The notes below the pieces were generated by a model, which was given only the letters and a program-made list of their open reading frames with translations, did no database searches and had not been told where the DNA came from. A stretch of DNA of 64,000 bases from Bacteriovoracaceae bacterium. GTDB lineage: Bacteria; Bdellovibrionota; Bacteriovoracia; Bacteriovoracales; Bacteriovoracaceae. How positions within the stretch are numbered: position 1 is the stretch's first letter; every line of letters starts with the position of its first letter. The stretch lies in NCBI GenBank assembly GCA_019752535.1, contig JAIEMA010000016.1, forward strand, positions 16,756 through 80,755. The letters run 5' to 3'. The translations under genes and the position numbers were made by a program. Shown piece after piece: positions 1 through 8,540 of the stretch.

Positions 1-11
1 AAGGTGATTGC

Positions 12-506
12 ATGGCTCAGATCTTAATCAGAGACTTTGAAGAGAGTGATTTAGAGCAAGTCCAAGAAATTTTTTGGGAAACTTCCACCAGAGATCAATT
101 CAATAGCATTGATGAAAGATTTGCCTTTCAAAATTTCTATCTCAATTCCTATTTTTCAAAAATTTGTCTAGTCGCTGAAAGTAGCAATCAGATCCTGGGT
201 TATATTCTAGGCTCGACTGAATCGAGCAGCGATGAGTTGCATCTTAAAATTTTTGAAGACTGCTATGAGCAATTCCCTGCTCATTTGCATATTAATTGTC
301 ATGAATCGGCGCGAGGTCTTGGAGTAGGTAGCAGGCTAGTCAGTGCCTTAGAGGAGCGTTTGCGCTCTTTAGGAGTTAAGGGATTGCATCTCATCACGGC
401 CAGTGGGGCCCGTAATGTGAGCTTCTATGAAAAGAATGGTTTTGTGCAACGAGTTGAGAGAATATTTAATGGCAAGTCCTTGCTTTTACTAGGTAAGACT
501 CTTTAA
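12..506 (+). CDS. GNAT-family N-acetyltransferase
   Basis: Predicted cytoplasmic acetyl-CoA-dependent N-acetyltransferase of 164 aa, a usual length for a single GNAT domain. The acetyl-CoA loop of motif A is visible as RGLGVG (residues 101-106), preceded by the strand LHINCHE. The typical C-terminal NVSFYEKNGF segment lies at 135-144. The combination of LHI strand, RGLGVG and FYEKNGF resembles the GNAT domain found in bacterial relatives of the O-GlcNAcase C-terminus, but the substrate cannot be read from sequence. The ATG follows AAGG at positions 1-4. The gene is complete, but its promoter lies outside the window. No close neighbour suggests a pathway. Confidence 0.85.
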   Translation: MAQILIRDFEESDLEQVQEIFWETSTRDQFNSIDERFAFQNFYLNSYFSKICLVAESSNQILGYILGSTESSSDELHLKIFEDCYEQFPAHLHINCHESARGLGVGSRLVSALEERLRSLGVKGLHLITASGARNVSFYEKNGFVQRVERIFNGKSLLLLGKTL

Positions 507-517
507 GTAATCCTTGT

Positions 518-547
518 TTGACTCTTTATGTCGGAATTCTCTAAACT
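518..547 (+). promoter_or_regulatory. Promoter of mltA, apparently leaderless
   Basis: TTGACT (518-523), an 18-nt spacer and TAAACT (542-547) make a good sigma70-type promoter. The -10 box ends only 6 nt before the mltA ATG at 554, so transcription should start at or next to the start codon. No Shine-Dalgarno lies between them. This is one of several such arrangements in the window. Confidence 0.55.
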
Positions 548-553
548 CTTCAG

Positions 554-1699
554 ATGAAAAAATTTATCGCGCTATTTCTTGCTTCATTAAGCTTGGCTTT
601 TGCTCAAACTAATATCACTCCAACGAGGGCTTTAAACCAATCTGTGGTTTTTGAAGATGATCTTGATTTCAAAAATTTGGAATTGGCCCTCAATCGTCAG
701 CTTGAAGCTTTTGAGCGCTCACCTCAAAAGGGCTACGTCAGATTTGGAACGAAGACTTATCCTGCTTCAAGACTTAAAGATTCGGCACAAAGTTTTCTTT
801 TGCTTGTTCAAACGGCCATTGAATGCATGAAAACTTCTGATCGCGCTGTTTGCTTGAAAGATTTCTCCTCAGCTGTGAATTCAAGTTTTAATATGTATGA
901 ACCAGTTCCGGCCCGCACAGAGCCAGGCTATGGTTCTGCTCAAACGACACTTTATACTGCCTACTACAGTCCTGATCTTTCTGGCTCTCGCGTTCAAACC
1001 GAAAGATTTAATAATCCCATTTATGGACTTCCTCAGAGAGCAGAGCAGAAAAGTTTAACTCGTGAGCAAATTGATTTCGATCATGCGCTCGCCGGTCAAG
1101 GTTTAGAGATCTTTTGGGTTGAAGACTCTCTTTACAATATTTATCTGCTTCATGTTGAGGGCGGCGGTCGCATCAAAGTTCATAATGAAGATGGAAGTGT
1201 TGAAAATGTTTTCATCAGCTACGCTTCTGGAAACGGTCAAAAGTTTCAGTTCCTCTACAAATATATGGTGGCCAGCGGAATGCTTAAGCCTGAAGCGGCC
1301 GGAATTGAAGCTCAAAGACGCTACATTGATAATAACCCAGACAAGGCCCGTGAGATTTTTGCGAGCTGTCCTTCTTATATTTTCTTCAAAGAAACTCAAA
1401 GTGAGCCACTGGGAGTACAAAATATTCCAGTCACTGAGGGTCGCTCGATTGCTATTGATACGACAATCTATAAGAACATTGGTGTGATCACTTTTGTTCA
1501 GTCAAAAATGCCTAGACCTGATGAAAATGGTAACGCTGTCTTTACTCCGTTTTCTCGCTTCTTCCTCACTCAAGACACGGGTGGAGCGATCAAGGGCAAC
1601 GCACGTTGCGACCTTTACATGGGTTTTGGTCATGAGGCGGAGTTTGCGGCCAACAACACAAAAGTTATGGGTCAGCAGTTCTTTCTTATCAAAAAATAA
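554..1699 (+). CDS. mltA: Membrane-bound lytic murein transglycosylase A (MltA) family
   Basis: Predicted periplasmic lytic transglycosylase that cleaves the MurNAc-GlcNAc bond of peptidoglycan, forming 1,6-anhydro-MurNAc. An N-terminal signal peptide (residues 1-17, ending LAFAQ) has no lipobox, so unlike E. coli MltA this copy is probably soluble or secreted. MltA-domain signatures are TAYYSPDLSGSR (135-146), LHVEGGGRIKV (199-209) and CPSYIFFKE (272-280). The C-terminal 3D domain carries DTGGAIKG (341-348) and the RxDxYxGxG pattern (351-359); the Asp at 341 matches the catalytic Asp of the family. Its length of 381 aa is close to the usual 365. The start lacks a Shine-Dalgarno and sits 6 nt after a -10 box. 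The 3' end overlaps the convergent symporter gene by 11 nt. Confidence 0.93.
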   Translation: MKKFIALFLASLSLAFAQTNITPTRALNQSVVFEDDLDFKNLELALNRQLEAFERSPQKGYVRFGTKTYPASRLKDSAQSFLLLVQTAIECMKTSDRAVCLKDFSSAVNSSFNMYEPVPARTEPGYGSAQTTLYTAYYSPDLSGSRVQTERFNNPIYGLPQRAEQKSLTREQIDFDHALAGQGLEIFWVEDSLYNIYLLHVEGGGRIKVHNEDGSVENVFISYASGNGQKFQFLYKYMVASGMLKPEAAGIEAQRRYIDNNPDKAREIFASCPSYIFFKETQSEPLGVQNIPVTEGRSIAIDTTIYKNIGVITFVQSKMPRPDENGNAVFTPFSRFFLTQDTGGAIKGNARCDLYMGFGHEAEFAANNTKVMGQQFFLIKK

Positions 1700-3083
1700 T
1701 CACAAAAAATAAAATGATCACGATGGCCGCCCCAAGGTTGGCCATCAATCCTCTCTTGGCCATTACGCTCAGGGGAATAAGTCCTGTGCCGTAAACAATG
1801 GCATTGGGTGGCGTTCCGACTGGAAGCATGAAGGCCATGTTCGCAGCTGCTACAACGGCATATATTGTCACATCAGCATGAACCAGAAATGCGGGAATTG
1901 CTAAAAGAACAGGAACCACAAGGTTCGCTGTCGCCGTGTTACTGGCAATTTCTGTGAACATTAAAGTTCCTATGATCGCCACTATCAACAATGCCCAAGT
2001 AGGTAGATGCGAGATGCTAAGAAGTTTTTGGGCCATGAGATCCGCAAGGCCTGTGTGAAAGGCCAGAGTCCCTAGAGCAATTCCACTTCCAAATAAAAGC
2101 AGTGTTCCCCAATCGATTTTTTGAGCGACCTCCCAAGGAAGAAGGGCTCCTTTCTTAGTTGGCCAAATTAAAAGGGCCACAGCACTGATGATCGCCACTG
2201 CCGATTCGGGAAGAAGTTTTTGAGCGCTCAAACTTAAATGCTCAAATCCCATGAGTGGCAATAGTCCTGGAAGAATCCACATCAAAGCCGTCATGATGAA
2301 AATCAGAAAGACATATTTCTGTTCATTTTCTAAAGGCTTCGGTTTCTCAAAATTGGCACCAGTCTTTGGAAGTGTTTTTAATTCTTTTCGATAAAGCCAT
2401 AAAACAGAGAGCATGATAAAAATGGAAGCTGGGGCCATATGCAGAAACCAGGTCAAGAAATCAGGGCGAGAGCCAGTAATCTTCTCCATTAATCCCAGAG
2501 CGATCATATTGGGGGGAGAGCCCACTGGAGTCATGGTTCCACCAATAGATGCAGCTGCGGCCAGAAGCAAGAGTAGTATGGAGTGTTTTTTATCTGGTGA
2601 ACGTCTTAAAATTTCTAAACCAATTGGCGTCACAAGGGCCGTGGTGGCCGTGTTTGAGAGCATAGAAGACATCAACATCGTCAGGACGACCAGACATAAA
2701 AAAAGGATCTGCGTATTTCCCTTGAAGCGCTCTATGGTCATAGTCTTTTGAACGAGCCATTGATCGAGTTTGTGGTGCTCAAGAGATTTGGCGAGAATAA
2801 ATCCGCCCATAAAAAGAAAGATGACAGGATCAGCATAAGAAGTCAGTAAGGCTTTCCAATCTGAAAGACCCGCAAAGTGGGCCATGAGTACCCCAATGAG
2901 CCCAGTCACATGAAGAGGAATAAGAGGTGAGAGCCACCAACCTGCAACCCAGACAATAATTCCAGCACAGACTTGTGTTTCAGCTTTCATCTCAAGCGGG
3001 GAGAGCCATATAAGAATAGCAAATAGAGGGGCGAGAGCGAGGGGGAGAAGTTCGAAGAGATTAAGCCGGATTTTGTGAATCAA
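1689..3083 (-). CDS. SLC13/DASS-family sodium:dicarboxylate or sulfate symporter
   Basis: Integral inner-membrane transporter of 464 aa with about 11 hydrophobic segments, predicted to import dicarboxylates or related anions with sodium. Both SNT signature motifs that bind sodium and substrate in the VcINDY structure are present: SNTATTALV from residue 143 and SNTATANLV from 381. Each is followed by the matching P-x-G-[ST]-PPN loop (TPVGSPPN near 185 and LPVGTPPN near 420). The start is TTG at 3083, preceded by GAGG 9 nt upstream on the minus strand. It lies inside the end of the NIF3 gene (23-nt overlap), so the two are probably translationally coupled. The substrate is unresolved. Confidence 0.88.
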   Translation of the reverse strand: MIHKIRLNLFELLPLALAPLFAILIWLSPLEMKAETQVCAGIIVWVAGWWLSPLIPLHVTGLIGVLMAHFAGLSDWKALLTSYADPVIFLFMGGFILAKSLEHHKLDQWLVQKTMTIERFKGNTQILFLCLVVLTMLMSSMLSNTATTALVTPIGLEILRRSPDKKHSILLLLLAAAASIGGTMTPVGSPPNMIALGLMEKITGSRPDFLTWFLHMAPASIFIMLSVLWLYRKELKTLPKTGANFEKPKPLENEQKYVFLIFIMTALMWILPGLLPLMGFEHLSLSAQKLLPESAVAIISAVALLIWPTKKGALLPWEVAQKIDWGTLLLFGSGIALGTLAFHTGLADLMAQKLLSISHLPTWALLIVAIIGTLMFTEIASNTATANLVVPVLLAIPAFLVHADVTIYAVVAAANMAFMLPVGTPPNAIVYGTGLIPLSVMAKRGLMANLGAAIVIILFFVIIF

Positions 3084-3825
3084 AGAATTTTACCTCAAGT
3101 TGTGAGTGATCTTTTCTCAAACGTTCCATTAAGGATTGTGGCCCAAATTTTTCCGTGGCGTGATGTCCACCTGCAAAATAAGCGATGCCCGCCTCTCGAG
3201 CGTCATGCCAGTTGTATTCAGATATTTCACCCGTGAGAAAAGCATCAAGTCCAGCCTTCAAAGCCTCACTCCACTCATTGTTCGCTCCACCGGTAACGAT
3301 CCCTAAGGAAGAAATCAGCTTCTCATCATTTTCACACGCCATCACAACCGGGTGATTTAAGATTTTTTCTAAATGTTTGGCGAAATCTTTGGCTTTCATA
3401 GGGACTAAAAGTTTTCCCTGAGATCCTAAAAATTGTCTCTTGTAAGCCGCAAAAGGGGAGAGCTCTTTCATTCCAATTCGATAAGCCAGAGAGACAGCAT
3501 TGCCCACTTCTTCATGAGAATCGAGGGGAAGATGATAAGCAAAAAGATTGAGATCACTTTTTATCGCCAATTTCACTCTCTCACCCCAAGCCCCAGTCAG
3601 GGGGCGAGCGCCTTGATGGCGCCAAAGAACGCCATGGTGCACAACTAGAGTGTCTGCTCCCCACTTGAGAGCTTCATGAATGGAGTCTTGCGTCGCTGAG
3701 ACGGAGAAAGCCACTTTTTTGACAGTTTTTTGTCCCTCAATTTGTAAACCATTCGGAGCATAATCCTCAAAGAGATGAGGTTTGAGCAGCTCTTCAAAAT
3801 ACTTTGCTAAATCTGCACGATTCAA
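3061..3825 (-). CDS. NIF3/DUF34 family metal-binding protein (YbgI-like)
   Basis: Member of the NIF3-like (DUF34) family, toroidal hexamers with a dinuclear metal site; E. coli YbgI is 247 aa and this protein is 254 aa. It is often annotated 'GTP cyclohydrolase 1 type 2 homolog', but its true reaction is not settled. The metal ligands are visible: VVHHG (His63, His64), the HLPLD segment (His98, Asp102) and GHHATEKFG near the C-terminus (His221/His222, Glu225). Translation appears to start at TTG (3825), with AAGGA about 8 nt upstream and no better ATG in frame. It is divergent from fba across 75 bp and upstream of, and overlapping, the DASS transporter gene. Confidence 0.9.
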   Translation of the reverse strand: MNRADLAKYFEELLKPHLFEDYAPNGLQIEGQKTVKKVAFSVSATQDSIHEALKWGADTLVVHHGVLWRHQGARPLTGAWGERVKLAIKSDLNLFAYHLPLDSHEEVGNAVSLAYRIGMKELSPFAAYKRQFLGSQGKLLVPMKAKDFAKHLEKILNHPVVMACENDEKLISSLGIVTGGANNEWSEALKAGLDAFLTGEISEYNWHDAREAGIAYFAGGHHATEKFGPQSLMERLRKDHSQLEVKFFDSQNPA

Positions 3826-3838
3826 GATGAGTTTCCTT

Positions 3839-3868
3839 TTGCCGGAGATGAACTAATTCTCATACAAT
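3839..3868 (+). promoter_or_regulatory. Sigma70-type promoter of the aldolase gene
   Basis: TTGCCG (3839-3844), an 18-nt spacer and TACAAT (3863-3868) match the -35/-10 consensus at 4/6 and 5/6 positions. Predicted transcription starts near 3875, about 25 nt before the ATG at 3901, and leaves room for the GGAGG ribosome site. This contrasts with the leaderless arrangement of mltA. Confidence 0.5.
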
Positions 3869-3900
3869 CATCTCGCATCCGTCAAAATAGTGGAGGTTTT

Positions 3901-4968
3901 ATGAGTCAATTCAAACCTGGTCTGGTTTATGGTCAAGCCCTGCAAGATCTCTATCAGCACTGCAAAGAAAATAAATTCGCTCTTCCGGCCGTTAACGTGA
4001 CTGGAACAAACACAATTAACTCAGTTCTAGAAACGGCCAAGGCCGTGAATTCCCCAGTCATCATTCAGTTCTCAAATGGCGGTGGGCAGTTCTACGCGGG
4101 AAAATCTTTAAAGCTGGCTAACGATAAAGCAGCCGCCCTAGGTGCGATTTCTGGAGCTCAACATATTCAACTGATGGCCGAACATTATGGAGTGCCAGTT
4201 GTTGTTCACACCGATCATGCGGCCAAAAAGCTTTTGCCTTGGATCGACAATATGCTTGAGGCCGGTGAGGCCAATTATAAGATCAATAAGCGTCCACTAT
4301 TCTCTTCTCACATGCTGGATCTCTCGGAAGAGCCGTTGCATGAAAATCTCGAAATCTGTGCGAAGTATTTTAAACGTATGAATTCAATCCAGACTGGTAT
4401 CGAGATCGAACTTGGTGTCACTGGTGGCGAAGAAGACGGTGTGGATAATTCTGATGTCGATAGCTCAAAACTCTATACTCAGCCTTCAGAAGTTTCTGAA
4501 GCTTTTGTGGCCTTAAGAGAAGTCGGAAGCTCGTTTACGATTGCCGCAAGTTTTGGAAACGTTCATGGTGTCTATAAGCCAGGGAATGTGAAGCTTACTC
4601 CTTTGATTTTAAAAAATTCACAAGAATATATTCAAAAGAAATTCAACACTCCTCATAATGTGGTGAGCTTTGTGTTTCATGGCGGCTCCGGATCTACGCG
4701 CGAAGAGATTCGTGAGACCATTGAATACGGTGCTGTAAAGATGAACCTTGATACTGATATGCAATGGGCTTTTTGGGATGGAGTGAGACAGTTCTCTATT
4801 GCGAAAAAAGATTATTTACAAGCTCAGCTTGGAAATCCCGAGGGAGCTGATGCTCCAAATAAAAAATATTATGACCCCCGTGTTTGGTTGCGCCATGGAG
4901 AGGAAAGTTTCGTGAAACGCTTAAAGCTTTCATTTGAAGACCTCAATTGCCTCAACCGTAACGTTTAA
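3901..4968 (+). CDS. fbaA: Class II fructose-bisphosphate aldolase
   Basis: Glycolytic/gluconeogenic zinc aldolase that interconverts fructose 1,6-bisphosphate with dihydroxyacetone phosphate and glyceraldehyde 3-phosphate. Its 355 aa match the E. coli FbaA (class IIA) type of 359 aa. The catalytic Asp and first zinc ligand are in VHTDHAA (Asp105, His106). The glycine-rich acidic loop ELGVTGGEEDG includes Glu170, and further zinc ligands are in FGNVHGVYKPGNVKL (His222) and VFHGGSGS (His260). The phosphate-binding NLDTDMQWAFW follows from residue 282. A strong GGAGG lies before the ATG. Only 9 nt separate its stop from the next gene, a beta-barrel protein, so the two may be cotranscribed. Confidence 0.96.
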   Translation: MSQFKPGLVYGQALQDLYQHCKENKFALPAVNVTGTNTINSVLETAKAVNSPVIIQFSNGGGQFYAGKSLKLANDKAAALGAISGAQHIQLMAEHYGVPVVVHTDHAAKKLLPWIDNMLEAGEANYKINKRPLFSSHMLDLSEEPLHENLEICAKYFKRMNSIQTGIEIELGVTGGEEDGVDNSDVDSSKLYTQPSEVSEAFVALREVGSSFTIAASFGNVHGVYKPGNVKLTPLILKNSQEYIQKKFNTPHNVVSFVFHGGSGSTREEIRETIEYGAVKMNLDTDMQWAFWDGVRQFSIAKKDYLQAQLGNPEGADAPNKKYYDPRVWLRHGEESFVKRLKLSFEDLNCLNRNV

Positions 4969-4977
4969 GGAGATAGA

Positions 4978-5901
4978 ATGCGCTTTTTGTTTTTAGTTTT
5001 ATTGTTTTCAATTTCTGCTGTGGCTTCTGAGATCGATAATTCCAAAGATCTTAAGGATATTCTCTATATCCCTTCTCAGTTTGGGTTCTATGGAGAAACA
5101 TCGATAGGTCAATCAGATTATGAACTCACTGTTGATAAAACGACTGAGACGAGATTAAGCACAACAAACTTTCACCAAAAAGTAGGCTTTGGTCTGACGA
5201 ATTCATTCTCTCTTGCTCTCGATTACGTGAATCAACTTGAAGGGGAGAATGATACTGAGGTGAGTGGCGCCAATTCTCCTAAAGTGAAAACGACCGGACA
5301 TTTAAATCCGACGCTCTCTGTGCTTTACCGCTTACTCAATCAAAATAGCGATTCTATTAATCTAGACTTAATGGCGAGCTATTCACCTGATCTCTTCGAC
5401 TCTGAGATCAGTTCATCAAGCCACGATGTCGATGCGGCTAGTGGCGGTGCCGTTTACACTATGGGTGCTCGTGCGGGGAAAAAGTTTAAAAACTTCCAGA
5501 TGGCCGCTGAAGGTTACTTAGATATTATTGGTGAAACCTCTGTAAAAAACAGATCGACCAACAGCACTGATAAAGGCGATGCCTACGCGCAGGCTCGAAT
5601 TTACTATCACGCTCAAACAAATGTTCTTCCGATCTTAGATGTTCGAGGAAATGTTGGGGTTATCACTGCTTCAGAGCAGGTGAGCAAAGCTTCTGGTACA
5701 AAAACAACGGTCGACATGCTCAATGCCTATGAATTTGGCCCAACAATGATTTTCATCGTGATCCCTAATCAGTTGAACGTGAATTTTGATTGGAACATGA
5801 GATTTTATAAAAACTACGAGCAAAAAGTCGGATCAAATACACAAGAAATCAAAGACTTCCGCGGTCACGACATCAAGCTTTCGGCCCAATATCAATTTTA
5901 A
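4978..5901 (+). CDS. Putative outer-membrane beta-barrel protein
   Basis: Exported protein of 307 aa with a clear signal peptide (residues 1-17, cleavage near AVAS-E). The mature part is rich in alternating polar/hydrophobic stretches and ends in QYQF; a terminal Phe after a beta-strand is the usual C-terminal signal of BAM-inserted outer-membrane proteins. No specific channel or enzyme family is recognised. GGAG precedes the ATG, which lies 9 nt after fbaA. A 12-bp perfect hairpin follows its stop at 5919-5946. The function is unknown; the localisation is a reasonable prediction. Confidence 0.65.
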   Translation: MRFLFLVLLFSISAVASEIDNSKDLKDILYIPSQFGFYGETSIGQSDYELTVDKTTETRLSTTNFHQKVGFGLTNSFSLALDYVNQLEGENDTEVSGANSPKVKTTGHLNPTLSVLYRLLNQNSDSINLDLMASYSPDLFDSEISSSSHDVDAASGGAVYTMGARAGKKFKNFQMAAEGYLDIIGETSVKNRSTNSTDKGDAYAQARIYYHAQTNVLPILDVRGNVGVITASEQVSKASGTKTTVDMLNAYEFGPTMIFIVIPNQLNVNFDWNMRFYKNYEQKVGSNTQEIKDFRGHDIKLSAQYQF

Positions 5902-5918
5902 TCTATCGTTTTTACATA

Positions 5919-5946
5919 ACTTCGCCTCAATTTCTTGAGGCGAAGT
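5919..5946. repeat. Perfect 12-bp inverted repeat between the beta-barrel and protease genes
   Basis: Arms 5919-5930 and 5935-5946 are exact reverse complements (ACTTCGCCTCAA and TTGAGGCGAAGT) around the 4-nt loop TTTC. No T-run follows on either strand, so it is not a textbook intrinsic terminator. Its right arm ends on the first base of the TATACT -10 box of the next gene, so it could be an operator or a 3'-end stabilising hairpin. Confidence 0.7.
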
Positions 5947-5951
5947 ATACT
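5946..5951 (+). promoter_or_regulatory. -10 box of the serine protease gene, apparently leaderless
   Basis: TATACT ends 7 nt before the ATG at 5959 and no Shine-Dalgarno lies between. No convincing -35 box is seen at the usual spacing; that position falls inside the inverted repeat. Confidence 0.4.
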
Positions 5952-5958
5952 CCGCCCC

Positions 5959-6696
5959 ATGATTTTGAAGATGCTCTTAGTAATGTGGCCTTTTTTGGCC
6001 CAGGCGATGGTGATCGGGATTGAATCCTGCACCCTTGTTGCGCCTACAAATTCACTGCCCTATTCAGCGGTGGGTTTGGTTCAAGTCAACGATGGGATTA
6101 AGTGCACTGGCGTGTTGGTGAAAACTGATGTTGTCCTTACTGCAGCTCATTGCTTGATAAGAAATGGCTTCACAGTGGCCGCATCAAGTATCACCTATCA
6201 TTCTCAATATCATTACGGTTCACCCGTCGCAGAGAGTTCTTCTATCAAAAGCTTCACGATGGGAGATGTGAGTAACAAGGCCCAAAATCCTGGAGATTGG
6301 GCACTGTTAAAATTAGATCGCGCCTTAGGGGAGAGCATGGGTGTGCTTGCGGTTGGAAGTTTGCAACGGAGTGATCAGTATAAGGCCATTCTTCGTGTCC
6401 CAGGATTTGATCTCACTCATCCGATCACGCAACAATATGGGCTCTCGATGATTGTGAATCAAACATTGGCCCATCCCAAGGATTTTGTCTCCAATGGTGT
6501 GCTTGCCCACGATGCTCCCACAGGCCCTGGAGTCTCTGGAGCGCCTATGTTGCGATTAAATAATGGAAGATGGGAAGTGGTAGCGATTACTGTTTCTGAA
6601 GCCGCTCGAGGGTATTGCAGAGTGTACAATAGGGTCAATTGCTACAATCTTGCAGTGACTTCAGATCAGTGGATGAGTGCTCTAGAAAATTTTTAG
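5959..6696 (+). CDS. Trypsin-like (S1 family) secreted serine protease
   Basis: Exported trypsin-fold protease. A signal peptide ends at FLAQA, followed by a short mature domain of about 229 aa. The catalytic His lies in LTAAHC, the Asp in GDWALLKLD, and the Ser in the GPGVSGAP segment. This last has GVSG rather than the usual GDSGGP, as in V8/glutamyl-endopeptidase-like proteases. ATG 5959 is chosen because it begins the signal peptide; an in-frame TTG at 5935 lies inside the upstream hairpin and has no ribosome site. The gene appears to be transcribed from its own -10 box. Its stop overlaps the convergent prfC stop by 4 nt. The natural substrate is unknown; secretion is likely. Confidence 0.8.
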   Translation: MILKMLLVMWPFLAQAMVIGIESCTLVAPTNSLPYSAVGLVQVNDGIKCTGVLVKTDVVLTAAHCLIRNGFTVAASSITYHSQYHYGSPVAESSSIKSFTMGDVSNKAQNPGDWALLKLDRALGESMGVLAVGSLQRSDQYKAILRVPGFDLTHPITQQYGLSMIVNQTLAHPKDFVSNGVLAHDAPTGPGVSGAPMLRLNNGRWEVVAITVSEAARGYCRVYNRVNCYNLAVTSDQWMSALENF

Positions 6697-8291
6697 TCCA
6701 CGTAGTCTGAATTCTTATAGAACTTCACTTTTGGGTTTTTCTCTTGAGCGAGTTTTAAATCCCACTCCGTTCTCACGGCAAAACATAATCGGTCTTCGCG
6801 GTCATTCATGATGAAAGTGTTGTAGTTAGAAACAAAGTCATTCTGCTCCATCTCCGTTTCAAACTTAAGCCATCGCACACCTTGCCATGAGACACTCTCG
6901 TAGCTCGCATCAATGCCGTATTCATCCATGAGACGAAATTTCACAACTTCAAATTGAAGGACGCCCACTGCCCCAAGCATCTTCTCATTGGTATTTTTTC
7001 GAATAAAGAGCTGAGTTGCGCCTTCTTCTGAGAGCTGTGAGAGACCTTTCTCTAAATGTTTCGCTTTCATCGGATCTTTGCAGGTCACTTTCATAAAAAG
7101 TTCGGGAGCAAAGTTAGGAATACCGGTGTAGCGAATCAGCTTTTTGCCCATCGTGAAGGTGTCACCAATTTGATATTTCCCGGTGTCATGCAAACCGATG
7201 ATATCCCCAGGAAGAGCTTCTTCGACAATATCGCGATCTCTCGCCTGAAACATTAATGGAGTGGCGATACGCATCTCTTTGCCGGTTCTCACGTGATAGA
7301 TTTTGTCCCCACGATTGAATTTTCCAGAGCAAACACGCATGAAAGTAATACGGTCGCGATGTTTAGGGTCCATGTTGGCCTGAATTTTAAAAATAAAAGC
7401 CGTAAATTCAGGATCATCAGGAGAAATGGTAATTTGCTCAGCACTAGAGTCATAAGGGGCAAGCACAGCGACACGTGCGCGTGGTGTGGGTGCAACTTCT
7501 GTGATTTTATCAAGCGTCTCTTTCACACCGAAGTTCTTGAGGGCCGATCCAAAAAAGACCGGACTCATCTTTCCTGCGAGATACATCTCGACATCAAATT
7601 CAGGCATGATGGTTGTCATCTCAAGCTCTTCTTTGAATTGAGCTAAAATACGCTCTCCCAAGAACTCTTTGATATGAGGAGCATCAAGATTACTGGCATC
7701 AATATAAGTGGGGGCAAAAGGGTCGCGGGCATCTTTGAAAGAGAGAATCGCTTTGGTTTTAAAATCATAGACCCCGCGAAAATCGACACCACTTCCCACA
7801 GGCCAAGTCATCGGCACACACTGAATGCCCAAGATTTTTTCGACATCATCAATCAATTGAAAAGGATCTAGGGCCTCACGATCAAACTTATTCATGAAAG
7901 TCACGATCGGAGTGGCACGCATGCGACACACTTCCATGAGTTTAATCGTTCTCTCTTCCACACCTTTTGCAGAATCGATCATCATTAAAACAGATTCAAC
8001 GGCCGTGAGTGTGCGGTAAGTATCTTCCGAGAAGTCTTTGTGTCCAGGCGTATCCAAGAGATGCAGGTCACGCTTATTATATTCGAAGCTCATCACAGAT
8101 GAGGTGATTGAGATACCACGTTGCTTTTCCAGCTCCATCCAGTCTGATTTTGCATAATCCCCAGATTTTGATTTCACCATACCAGCTTCACGCACGACTC
8201 CACCAAACCAGAGTAACTTCTCAGTCATGGTTGTTTTACCCGCATCGGGGTGAGAGATAATGGCGAATGTACAACGTGGATTTTGACTCAT
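6693..8291 (-). CDS. prfC: Peptide chain release factor 3 (RF3)
   Basis: Translational GTPase that recycles RF1/RF2 from the ribosome after termination. Its 532 aa match the E. coli protein (529 aa). GTPase motifs are in order: P-loop SHPDAGKT (13-20), RGIS switch I (58-61), DTPGH (80-84) and NKFD (134-137). The hallmark RF3 stretch RGISITSSVM and the C-terminal RF3 domain are present. ATG 8291 is the natural family start. The gene stands alone, and its end overlaps the convergent protease gene by 4 nt. Confidence 0.97.
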   Translation of the reverse strand: MSQNPRCTFAIISHPDAGKTTMTEKLLWFGGVVREAGMVKSKSGDYAKSDWMELEKQRGISITSSVMSFEYNKRDLHLLDTPGHKDFSEDTYRTLTAVESVLMMIDSAKGVEERTIKLMEVCRMRATPIVTFMNKFDREALDPFQLIDDVEKILGIQCVPMTWPVGSGVDFRGVYDFKTKAILSFKDARDPFAPTYIDASNLDAPHIKEFLGERILAQFKEELEMTTIMPEFDVEMYLAGKMSPVFFGSALKNFGVKETLDKITEVAPTPRARVAVLAPYDSSAEQITISPDDPEFTAFIFKIQANMDPKHRDRITFMRVCSGKFNRGDKIYHVRTGKEMRIATPLMFQARDRDIVEEALPGDIIGLHDTGKYQIGDTFTMGKKLIRYTGIPNFAPELFMKVTCKDPMKAKHLEKGLSQLSEEGATQLFIRKNTNEKMLGAVGVLQFEVVKFRLMDEYGIDASYESVSWQGVRWLKFETEMEQNDFVSNYNTFIMNDREDRLCFAVRTEWDLKLAQEKNPKVKFYKNSDYVD

Positions 8292-8540
8292 GTATGACCT
8301 ATTAAGTGCTCAAAACTACGCTGTGCGCGCAGTGTCAGCAAGACTTCCCATTTATTAATTAGCATGAATATATTCTGAGGACGGCAAGATGAAAAGAAGT
8401 TCCATAGGGGCGAAGGCATGTACTTTTTGAGACTCACAATTATCTTTATCACATTTTGTTGTGATTATTTTTTCTCAAGAGATAATGAATAAGTATCAGC
8501 AAGTGAAGTCAAATGAGCATGAAATTATCTTGGAGCGACT
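8292..8540. other. Intergenic region with one possible 24-codon ORF
   Basis: About 250 bp between prfC and the small cysteine-rich gene. An ATG at 8418, preceded by AGGGG, opens a 24-codon hydrophobic frame that ends at 8492 (peptide begins MYFLRLTIIFITF). It could be a tiny membrane peptide or chance. No RNA gene or repeat is recognised. Confidence 0.3.
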
